From Ailurus styani (lineage: Eukaryota > Chordata > Mammalia > Carnivora > Ailuridae), in the NCBI GenBank assembly GCA_002007465.1, contig LNAC01000277.1, positions 1,886,989 through 1,950,988 of the forward strand: a stretch of DNA of 64,000 nucleotides. Direction: 5' to 3'. The stretch's first letter is position 1; the number at the start of each line of letters is the position of its first letter. The position numbers and the translations under genes are program-made. The notes under the pieces are model-generated. The model ran no database searches and had not been told where the DNA came from. It saw nothing but the letters and a program-made list of their open reading frames with translations. Positions 1-11,800 of this stretch are shown piece by piece.

Positions 1-321
1 CTCAGTATTTTATAACTATCCTCAAATTCATACTTCAGATAGAAACCTATAGCAACCTAGAAAACCTATAGGAGAATCTGTTTCTAGTGGATGCTATAGA
101 CAGACATCTAACTCATTTGACAAAGTCGGTGCTGTACTTGAGTGTATCCCTGCTAGATGTCCCTCAGATGTTTCCTGAGAACTGAAGCTATATTTTAGTG
201 TTTTTATGAAGAAGGTGAAGCCATGTGAGTGCACTTGTCATTGAGCTTTGAAGTCAACAGGCATGCAATAGGTGTTGAATATAGTCCAAGCAAAATCTGT
301 TATTTTGGTGTATTTTTCTAG
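1..321 (+). other. TRPA1: 3' part of TRPA1 intron 2
   Basis: Non-coding sequence ending in the exon 3 acceptor. No repeat or other element recognised. Confidence 0.8.
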
Positions 322-497
322 TGCTGAATGTGATGGATGATTATGGAAATACCCCTCTGCACTGGGCTGCAGAAAAAAACCAGGTTGGAAGTGTGAAGTT
401 TCTCCTTAGCAAAGGAGCTAACCCAAACCTCCGAAATAGAAGCATGATGGCGCCCCTTCACATAGCTGTACAGAACTTGCACAATGACGTAATGAAG
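322..497 (+). CDS. TRPA1: TRPA1 exon 3, first visible ankyrin repeats
   Basis: The acceptor is tttttctag at 313-321. The exon opens with TG completing a codon begun in exon 2, then encodes LNVMDDYGNTPLHWAAEKNQ and SVKFLLSKGANPNLRN, a textbook ankyrin repeat, and ends at VMK before the donor gtaagg. An open frame runs on into the intron to 644, but it is not TRPA1 sequence. Confidence 0.95.
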
Positions 498-3400
498 GTA
501 AGGCTGCTGCTCATGCCCCATCATAGCATGGGCCAGCACCCGGGGCTGGTGGTTTCTGCCCAAGCCAGAGTGGCCAACCTAGCCTACCAGGATGAAGGAA
601 ATATGGCGATTACAACATTGGTTTTGCTTTTGATCAATCGATGATGATCTTATCTTTATCAAAGAGTTCTTATGTATCAGCATTTTTTTTAAAAAGTTTT
701 ATAGGTTTCTACTTTTTAATCCTCGTTAAAAGAAACAGAACTATGTACTAAGACTATTATTATCCCTATAGCAGAGCTGAGGGAGCTGAGGCACAGAGAG
801 AATGAAATAATTTGCCTAATGTATAACTGGTTGAAAGCAAAAATTAGGAATTTTGTTCTCATCTTTGTGTTTGTGCATTAATGCTTTACTATTTTTTACC
901 TGACTGATTAAATGATAAAAAGAAATACAGTGATGAATGCCTCAGGAAGACAGAAAATATAATTGTGACTTACTATTTTTGTTAGAGTAAACAACATGCT
1001 TTAGTGGATGGCATGTCTTGGCAGAAGACATAATAACACTTTTGGGGGAATTTCTTACTTTTTCCGAGGCTTCAGAGTGAGTTTTGTCAAATAAAGGAAA
1101 TGCTGGTGAATGCGAAAAGGGTAAGGTTTAGTCCAAGGCTTTTAAACTGCATTGCAGAGTCTCACACACTAGAAGATACTCATGGTTACTTACTTAAAGA
1201 GCAACGACATTTACAAATGGATCATGTTCCACATATTCATTTCTAAGAGAGGCAATTTGGAGCTTATAATAAGTTTTTCTGAGGTCATTATATTGCAAAT
1301 AATGACTTGGATATTATGCTAAGCCACATATCTTAATTAGTTCAAGTTGCTATAACAATACCATAGACTGTGGGCCGAAGCAAAAACATTTTATTTTTCA
1401 CAGTTCTGGAGGCTGGGAAGTCTAAGATCAAGGCACTAGCCAGTTTGGTGTCTGGTGGGAGCTTGCTTAAAAGGCTTGTCTTTCACAGATAGCTGTTGTC
1501 ACACTGTGTCCTTATAAAGCAGAAGGGGCCAGAGAGCTTTTGGGGTTTCTTTTATAAGGGCACTGCTGTCATTCTTAATCACCTTCTGAAGGCCTCACCT
1601 CCCAATACCATCACATTGGGGATTAAGTTTCAACATAAATTTTGGAGGGACAAAAATATCTGGTCCATCACACTATACCAAAACCTACTTTGTCTATAAA
1701 TCACCCCAAAATCCCAGGAGTGTTCTTGAGCTCCATGCTTCCTTTAGCCCAGACACCTTCCTCTCAGGCCGTGGGTCCTTGGTTCCTTGAAGCCAGGCAT
1801 AGAGGGTGTGAGAGGAGTCTGGTTTCTGCTTTCCTTCTGTAACTCATCTATAGCCCCATCACAATACTTAACATGGTATTGTAATCAAAATTCATGTGCT
1901 CCAGGAAACAAATGGAGGGTTTCAGAGGGGAGGTGGGTGGGGGATGGGGTAGCCAGGTGATGGCTTCTAAGGAGGGCACATGCTGCGATGAGCACTGGGT
2001 GTTAAATGCAACTAATGAATCGTTAAACACAACATCAAAAACTGATGATGTACTATACGGTGGCTAACTGAACATAATTAAAAAATGAAAAAAATGTTAA
2101 AATCAAGGGGATTTATTAAAAAATAAATTCATGTGGTTTTCTCAGGGTCTGGCTGGTTAACCTGGCTGGTTAAGGGACCCCGTGCAATTAATCTAAGTAT
2201 CTCCAGTCCTCACCACTATGGCTCTTGAATAAATAAATGAATGAATGAGTAAATGGGCATTTTGCCTGAAGGAGAAGGGATGAGTTTAAGTATCAACCCC
2301 TAGGAAGATGGTTCAGGACAGCCCTTTGAGGAGGTTATTGAAAATGCCTTTGGCAGCGGACTGTTTGTTTTTTAAATGTCTGCATTGTTTTTGAGCCAGA
2401 TGCTTATTCTATGCCATTTGCATTGGACCGCTAGTGACTGTGGGGACCTCTGTCTGCCTACAGAGGCCACATATTTCTTCAAGTAACTCTTGTGCTTCCT
2501 CTGAAGGCTCTTTTCAGAAGCAAATGCCCATTGACCTAATTAACCTTGATTCAGACTGTGTGATTTGGGAATTCAAAGGCGGGTAACAATGGAAAGGCTA
2601 TATTCAATTAGGAATCAGAAATCCTAAGACTAGCAAAGACAGAAAGATACCACATAGAAATAGAAAATAAAGTTTAGAAATAAGCCCATAGCTGATTTAT
2701 AAACTAGATGGGGGTGGGGGTATAACAAAGAATTTCCTGCTGACACCAGAATAAGAAAAAAAAATAATAACAGGGTTATAAAAAAATTGAAATTAGTTGT
2801 CTCTCCTTTGCTTAATCTTACCAGCCATAACTTTATCTAAAAATATTTCCAAACTCCTCTACTTCACCAGAGATGGAGTGGAAGGAGGAGGAATTTTGGG
2901 GTGTTTCTCTGTGTGCTTGCAAGCCCCTCTAGGGCTGCCTCTCCCAGTTAGGCCCATGGGTCCAGCCTGTCCCTCACCAGCCTTTGCTGAATGTAGAATG
3001 CTTCTCCATTGTCTGTTTGGCCAGCCTTCCCTACTGCCTATATGCTTGTAAAGCATATTTACATGCTTTACATAAAACTTGCTTGTTGCATGTCCCCTCA
3101 AGTTCTTATACAGATACCAGCTGTGTTTCCTGGGACTCAGTGGCCTAGAGGTTAGTGTGTGGCATTGTTTCTCAATAGCCTCTAAGCTTTTGTCCTTAGG
3201 ACTTACCCCTCAGTATCCAGTGGTTTGAGCCTCCCCTGAGACTGCCTGGATTTTTATCAAAGGGACCTCTGGAGGCTGCACTTGCAAACTTCCAGACTTC
3301 CCTTGTCATGCGTGAATCTGAAGTGGGCACAGTTTAGTTGCTCTCTCTAGGATCTCCGCCACCTATAATTTTACACAGCTTTATGAAAAATTGTGCTTAT

Positions 3401-5748
3401 GGTAGTAAGCAATAACTCCCTCAGAAGTGCAGTAAATCTGATCTCTGATTCGAAGAGGGCAAAGAGAGAAAACTCTCTTACAGACTCAGCAGGTTACTGT
3501 ACGTGGGAATCTAGAGTTTGCTGAGAACAGAATGTGAAAGTGCCTGATGTTCAGAATGAACTTGTGTTCTTATTTTCTTTAACCCATCAGTAATCTCCTA
3601 TGTGTTCTTATATACTAAAATCTCAGTTTGATTTTGTCTTATGAGCAGAGCTAATTAGTAAGCCTAATTCATTTGCTGACATATCAGGGCATATTCTATT
3701 AACAAGGGGCTCTGCATTTTTTTTAAAGTCAAGGTTTTTAGGAAACAGTTTAATAAATTCTTAAGAAATTTAATTGTAACTACATATTATAGTTTTATCA
3801 TAGTTTTGCTACGAGGTTGAAGACTTCTATTAGGCCAATTCAAAGATTCTGTCTTGGGAGACACATTTATATGAGATAATTATTAGATTTAATATAAAAT
3901 AAAAACTGGTTAAAGATCTATAGATTCTTGGTCCATAATCAGCTGGAAGCCACCAGGTGAGGGGGTGTCATGGGCGTGCTATGAAACACACAGGAGTTGT
4001 GTCTTTCCACAATGTCAGCTTTTTTCAGTCATAAAGCCAAGTTAATCACAATTATAAAGCAGGTTCAGGATTTCCAAACTCCATGCCATTTCACCATGTG
4101 ATTAAACTTGGCTTCTTGCACAGGACAGAGAGCAGGACAGAAGACAAGTCACACAAGAAACAAGATAACAGAGGGCACAGGAAGTGAAGGAACCAAATGG
4201 GAAGTCAGTCTGTGGGCGCGCGGCTGAGGCCTCGGTCTGGTCCTGGTCAGCTCTTGGCACTCACTGCTTCTGATCAGTCAGGGAGAACCTTCTGCGGCAG
4301 CTGCCTGTTTTAATTGGTCAGACACAGAAGGGTCATGTCTGAAGAGTCTGACAGTTTGCTGCCCAAATCCTCTCCTTTCTAAAGGGATTGAAACCATCTT
4401 GGGTCCCTACAGACCTCCGCTGGTTGCTTGTTATCAGTTCTGGGGTGTCAGCTGATGCTGGTCCCAGCGAGATCTCCTAACCGCAGTACCTTAACTGCTT
4501 GCATCACTGCTTGACACGAGAGACTCCATTGTGCTCTCTACAGGGGGAGCAGTTCTTCAGATAAATTCCATCATGAAAACTGCTTAACCATTTATCAGGA
4601 ATGCTAAGTTATTACATCAGAGAAAAAGTTTCTATTCTGGACTAAGTTTGAATTAATTAAGTCATACCAGTGTTACATGAACGTTCTTTTCTCTGCTGAA
4701 GAGAATAGAGATTTTATTGACATTTCCCAGAATACTTAGAATAGAGGTACAAGAAAAATGCTTGGAGGGGAGAAAGCAGCCCTTCCCATCCCACTCTCTC
4801 CTCCCTCTCTCCTTTCCCACCTTCCTTCTCTGTCTCTCCCTTCTTCCCCTCCCTTCTTCCTCCACACTCACACATTCTGAATGCCTCCACATTATTTTAT
4901 TGAAGCTGTTAGTTTGTTAGTTAACATGGTTCATTTAATACAAGTGAGAAGTATTAAGTGAGCTGTTTATTAGTATCCACATTCCTTACTTCTAGTTTCT
5001 TAACTCCATGTTCCCTTAACTGATGTGATATGGAAACCAACCTCCTTCCTCTCTCCCCGTCTCCTCCCTTCCTTGAGAGAGAACATGCACGAAGGGTGGG
5101 GAGGGGCAGAGGGAAAGGGAGAGAGAGAATCTTAAGTAGGCTCCATGCCCACTGTGGAGCCTGACACAGGGCTTGATCTCATGACCCTGTGATCATGACC
5201 TGAACCAAAATCAAGAGTCGATCGCTTAATCAACTGAGCCACCCAGGTGCGCCCAAATCACCATTATTTCATTTTTTGAGAAATGTATGTAGTATCTACT
5301 GAGTAGATGTTTGTGCCAGATTCCGTGGGAGAGGGATGAAAAAAGATGAGTAAGGACATGGTCCCTAAAATCCAGGAGCTTATAATCTAGTGGAAGACAA
5401 ATCTTCTTTTGGAAATGTGAAAGCTAACTGTTTGACCATTAGTCCCCTCTTTTGTGTAGGTCTTGACTGAGCACAGCAGTACAGATATTAATTTGGAAGG
5501 AGAAAATGGAAACACAGCTGTGATAATCGCATGTTCCAAAGACAACAGTGAAGCACTGCAAATCTTGGTTTGTATTTTCCCCCATTTTCTTTCCTTTCAT
5601 TAGGAATGAAATCCTAACATGAATCATTGTTATTTATAGCAGCTCTCGATTTCTTTTCTCAGAAAAATATGAAATGTCAGAAAAAATAGTTCTGTGTCTT
5701 TCTGTATTTGTGCACACTCCTTAAATCTTTAAATTTTTTTTAAAGATT

Positions 5749-5787
<39 letters not shown>

Positions 5788-5790
5788 TTT

Positions 5791-5830
<40 letters not shown>

Positions 5831-8800
5831 ACAAGTAGACAGAGAGGCAGGCAGAGAGAGAGGAGGAAGCAGGCTCCTTACTAAGCAGGGAGCCTGATGC
5901 GGGCCTTGATCCCAGGACCCTGAGATCATGACCTAAGCTGAAGGCAGAGGCTTTAACCCACTGAAAACCCAGGCGCCCAACACACACTCCTTAAATCTTA
6001 AATCGATCTGAGATTGCTTACAGAAGACTCACAAGAAAACACTGAAGAAAATGTGAAGAGAAACGAGTGGAAAGAAAGTATAGACAGCAAAAATGAAGCT
6101 GCTGGTCAGGCTGGTCTACAAAATACAAAGTATAATAGCTTGGATGTTAATAAAAGTGGACCATAGTTTTGACTCTGAGCTTCTGAATAGTCTGAGGAGA
6201 GGTAAATACAGTCAGCTGGAAACTTACTTTTGGGCTTGTGAAATAAAAGCCAAGAGACACAACCATTCATGGTCCTGGAATAGAAGTTGCCCCCATGGAT
6301 TCTCAGAAAAGGAGCTCGATGTGACACAGTGACTGAGGTCATTGGCCACAGCCCTAAAAGTAGGGCCAATCCTCTCTGGTGGGATTTCCTGGGATGGTCC
6401 ACTGAAACTCTGGAGATGCCCATTTAAAATGACTGACTCCTACCCTACATAGTGTTGCTTCTGAGTGTGGTATTAGAATTCCGGAAAATAGCTTTCTTTC
6501 AAATATCCCTTAATGACTTCATGTTATTCAGGACAGGGTATATGTTTTTGCCACTTGATTTTTTTCCTTTTCACTATCCCAGAGAGTAAGAAAATAAAAA
6601 TAATTTTAGAACATCTTCCTGAATATTTAAATTTACTAATAGGTTCTAACATGTTAATTAGATGTTTTGGAGAAAAAAATACTATTCCTATAAACAGTCA
6701 TGATTGGACCAAAAAGAGGACAAAAAATAAATGAATTTATTTTCAAACCAAGAATTAGGAAAAGAGGGCGCCTGGGTGGCTCATTGGTTAAGCGACTGCC
6801 TTCAGCTCAGGTCATGATCCCGGAGTCCCGGGATCTAGTCCCACATCGGGCTCCCAGCTCCATGCGGAGTCTGCTTCTCCCTCTGACCATCTCCCCTCTC
6901 ATGCTCTCTCAAGTAAATAATAAAATAAAAAAATCTTAAAAAAAATTAGGAAAAGAGTCTTAAATAAAACAAAATTATAATAAAGTCAAAAGCAAATATT
7001 GATGATTTTTGGAATTATTTGATAAGTTGAGTTGTTTCTTTGAAAAAGATTATAAAATAGAGCTGGTATGGGGCAAGTCTAAAAGAGAAAAAGGTAAGTG
7101 CAAATCACAGAGAACTATCTGGAGATGATAGGAAATTTTAAAATGACAAAAGATCAGTATGAATAATCCTATTCTAAAAAATTGGAAAATCCTTCTTAAA
7201 TGTGTAAATAGTTTAATTGAAATGTAGAAATTAAACAAAAGTTAATTCTAATTTATGTAGAGAACCATAAAAATATTAAAAATGCAGTATTAAGCTCTGT
7301 AGCCAGCTAATTTTACAAACTTTTATAGATTTAACAAGTTCTTTCAAACTTTCAAGGAAAAAGTTTTCATTTCAAGTAACTGTTTCATAGCACAAAAACT
7401 GAAAATTGAGATTAATTTTAAGCAAACGTAATAATTCCAAAATTTGACAATTTTCCTCAAAAGAAAAATTTAGACCAATTTTACATGTAAATAAACATAT
7501 AGATGCAACATCTTAAAAATACTAGCAAAATTGATTGAAATCATTAAAAGAGTAACACACAGTATCACATTGGCCTTATCCAGGGAATGTACAGATAGTT
7601 TAGTCTCTGATTATAACACATCAGTTGACCTGAGCAGACCAAACATACGATTAAATTCACTTCTTTATCTTTAAATGGATAAAAATTTATCTTTAAGGTA
7701 TTCTTACAAATTTGTGAGGAAAAGACTACAGAAAATTGGCCAGGGACAAATAAAGTTTAATTAATTTCTCTAATAAAGAGAAACCTGTTGAAATAATGAG
7801 ATTCATTTTTTTTCTCTTTAATTGGAAGGATGAAACAAACTTTTTGATTTGATATTAGTGTTAGAGAAATTTTGATGAATCAAAGAATTTCATTCACTCT
7901 GGCTGTGAATACTTTTTGATTTACCAATTCCAATTCTCAGAATACATTCCAAGGAGATAATTAAAGCTATTACTGATATTAATGCTAGTGGTAGATATAT
8001 CAGAGGGAGAAAACTTGAAAAAAGCAGAAATTCAGTAATAGGGACTTATTGTATAAAGTTTTGTGTATCCAAAAATGGAATATGTACTTAATAAAATCAT
8101 ATTTTAAAGAATGTAAGAACTTCTTGAACAAAATGATCATACAGTGTACACATAATTACTTTTAAAAAGAAATAAGACAAAAAAAAATTGTCTCCTAAAA
8201 TGTAAACCAACACTGTTCCTCAAAAGTGAGAGTGTAGGTAATATTTGCTTCTTCACAGCTTCCTGCTTTTTCAGATTCTTTCCTTTTGTGAAAATAAAGG
8301 CGCTTAATACTGAAGTTCAATGATGTATAGAAAAATGATAGTTGAAAATGCTATACTCAGAGATCAAGGTAACTTTCTTTTAGTAGAGAATTTCTACTAA
8401 TGAAAATACCTGATTTTCATTCTTTTAGTAGAGAATTTCCATTAATGAAAATACCTGATTTTCCTAGTTTAACAAGAGTGCTGGTGTTACCATTTATTAA
8501 TTTCACATAAATGAGAGGAAAGGAATCTGGGAAATATCACTTTATTATAAAAGGTATTAAACATTAGGTATAGGAGAAGTTGTGGCAATGTTTTAAAACA
8601 CTTCATTAACTCCACTGAAAAATGTGTTGGCTTTAGTTGAGTATCAAGATTGATATTTTTATGTCTTCATTGTTACTTCATCTTTGGAAAGTGTAAAGTA
8701 TCTCTAGTTCATAATCCTAGCCTCCTTCCAAAGTTACCTTCTTGCCTAGATTTCCTATCCTATGACGCTTTTCTGTATACTGTTACTTAGGTACAGAATA

Positions 8801-11800
8801 ATGAAATCATCTAAGAGAGGCATTTAATTCTTGTTTATCCTTGGGATTTGGGGTTTAACTTGTGTCAGTTGACTTTTTTTGGTTCTTTCTTTTCTTCCAG
8901 TTAAATAAAGGAGCTAAGCCATGTAAATCAAATAAGTGGGGATGTTTCCCTGTTCACCAGGCTGCATTCTCAGGTGCCAAAAAATGCATGGAAATAATAT
9001 TAAAGTTTGGTGAGTAGAAGTTTTCATGCATTATATACTGTAAAGAAGCATCTTGTACTTGATGCTATTAATTTGAAAATATTTAATAGTGTTTATACAT
9101 AGGCTTTTATATAAGTCTAAATATCCTTTTTTAAAAAATTCCTTTTATTTATTTATACTGATTATTCTCTTGAATTCTATTTTCCTCTGAAGGTGAAGAA
9201 AATGGATATAGCAGACAGTCTCACATTAACTTTGTGAATAATGGGAAATCTAGCCCCCTGCACATGGCTGTTCAAAGTGGTGACTTGGAGATGATTAAAA
9301 TGTGCTTGGACAATGGTGCACAGTTGGAACTGATGGAAGTAATTTTTCATGTTCTACATGCTGCTTTTATTTAGGGTTGTCATAAATGAATTTCCAAAAT
9401 GTTTTATAGCTGTTTAACAGTTAATTTAGATTGCAGCAGGCATTATTTTTTGCTGCTCAGGTAGAAGCAGAACAAGAGAATATCGCAGCTTTCAACCTAC
9501 CCAAAGAATTTTCAGAGCTACCCAAAACACTTGCAAACACAAGTATAGCCAGGTAATGACATTGACAATGATAGTAGGAGTGCTGTCAGAGCTGTCAAAA
9601 GCTCTCAGATTTATTTCAAGGAAGCAGAATTGCTGGCTGTGATTCTTATATTAATGTTTGATTTTGTTGGCCTGGGAGGAAAAAAAACAGCTGAATTTAG
9701 GTCATATCCTTAAATTTGGACTTAAATATTGATTCTGAAATTAAAACACTTTACAGAATGGGAAGTGCACACCCCTTCATTTTGCTGCCACCCAGGGAGC
9801 CACTGAGATTGTTAGACTGATGCTATCCTCCTATTCTGGTAGCAATGATATCGTCAATGCAGTGGATGGAAATCATGAGACACTCCTTCACAGGCAAGTT
9901 TCCTACCTATCATTATGTGTACACATTTTTAGTCTGCATGTGTTAAAGTATACCTTCTAAGAAAAAATTAGCACTTATAGTACAGAGATTCTATAGTTCA
10001 AAAGAAAAGAACAGAGATAAAAAGATCCTATGTTTCAACTGGAATCTCTAGGTTTCTCTGGAATTAGAGTGTTAAATAGATTTTCTTAGAATAAAATCTC
10101 CAGTGGCATGTTCTGGATCATTTCTTAGGCCAATGGCTATAGGCTCAAGATTAATTTTCTGAATGCTCAGGATATCAACATACATGCTTTTTCTAGCCTG
10201 GTATTTGTTTCAATTCCTTATGTGTGTCTTCTCCTCATTTTTAGTAGAGATAATGGAGCAGATACATCTGGATGTTCCACTTTTCCCACCCCTTTCCGCT
10301 CACCCTCACAATTATAAATATTTTCAAAACGGTTTTAAGGAAATGGTGGCCAAGCTCCAAATAAGATAAGAGTTCAACAGAGATGCACATCAGAGTAAAA
10401 AAGCTTCTGAAACTGTAGGCTTGCTAGATGCTAAGGAAGGAAGCAGGCAATATGGACTGAGAAGGGAAAACAAGGAGTAAATATTTTCTGCGTGAGTTAA
10501 AGAAGTAGCTGAGATGAGCCTTCCCTCTCTCTGTCCCCACGCCTGCCTCTCTCTCTTTCTCTCTCTCTCTCTCACAAATTGTCATTTCTGAATAAAAGAT
10601 TGGTCATATGAAAATGGCTGTTAAATCAGACAAAAACAATAGACGAACCTCCAGATGGGAGATTCTCAAACACCTGTGTATTAGAATCATGGGGGTAGTT
10701 TATAAAATCCCAATACCAGTTCATAACCTAGATTACATCATATTCTTTGGGATGGTCTCGGGAACTTTTTAAAATGCTATAAACTCTTTCCAGGTTTAAG
10801 CCAATTTAGAAACCCAATGACCTGGATATAATTAAAATGTGTCCATTTGGATCACAGCTTTAATGTATAAGTATGCATAAGAAGGAATTATTTTAGAAAA
10901 ATAGATCATTCACCTGACCCATAAATGTCCTCAGCCTGGTGACTACTCTAGTTGGACGTATTCAACTTGGATTGGCTGTAGATTTCTTGTATCAGCTCAG
11001 TCCAATTCTGATTAACCTAATACTGATCTACAATCCTGGAATGCCCTTCTAATAGCCAGTGACATTTGGAGTTTATCTTGAACTTCAAAGGGAAGTTTGC
11101 TCTTTGGGCTAGAATTCTTTAGTGCAAAGACCCCAGTACGTTGTTTTGACTGAAACAGCTTTGGAGTAAGGGGAATAGGGTGCCAGTCCTACCTGGCTGT
11201 GTAACATTTGGCAAGTCATTAACCTCTCCCAGCCTCAATATTAAGATCTACTGAGAATCTGCATTTTTAATGAACTTCCTGGTGGTGACAGCACTGGTCC
11301 GCAGTCCACACTTTTGAGTAGTAAAGCTCTAGACTGGGGAGATAGAAGAACAAATCAAATGGGACCTTAATGTTATAATTCATTTCCTACAATTGCTAAA
11401 TGTATTTAATGTAATTTAAATGTAATATTACCTCTTGTGAATTTGGGGTGAAAATTGACAAGCGGATTCTGAAATTTATATACAAAAGGCTAAGAATAGC
11501 TGAGATAATCTTAAATAGGAGCAAAGAAAGAAGGTTTGCAACAGGAAACAAAATTTTCTGTCATTAGTATTTGTTGCAGAGGTGCTTTAATATAGATTGA
11601 AAGTTTTTACTTGCTTTATTAATATTATCCTTATGACTGGTTGTGACATAATACCAAAGTGACTTCGGTTCTCCCCACAATTTGTTTTTGGCTTCATAAA
11701 ACCTTAGGAAAGCTAATGCTGCCTTTTAACTTTTGGCAAAGAGGGCATTTTGAACACTGCTGATGAATTTTAGGTGCACCTTGCATGCAACTGTTTTTAT

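Larger units (their letters stand above)
498..5459 (+). other. TRPA1: TRPA1 intron 3
   Basis: A 4.96-kb intron. It holds a MIR remnant (745-850), an old dispersed repeat (1340-1680), an L1 3' tail (1899-2124), an old CAN-SINE (5071-5254) and an L2-like fragment (5285-5398). The block 4120-4600 is GC-richer than its surroundings and could be an old LTR, but I cannot assign it. A C/T-rich tract lies at 4785-4865. Nothing else recognised. Confidence 0.75.
5568..8900 (+). other. TRPA1: TRPA1 intron 4
   Basis: A 3.3-kb AT-rich intron with two CAN-SINEs (5730-5982 and 6767-6943) and a 45-bp tandem duplication (8376-8465). Nothing recognised in 6958-8375. Confidence 0.75.

Noticed and set aside
321..644. 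107-codon frame with ankyrin similarity, as a separate small gene
   Set aside because: Only the part up to 497 is TRPA1 exon 3. The remainder is read-through into the intron past a good GT donor.
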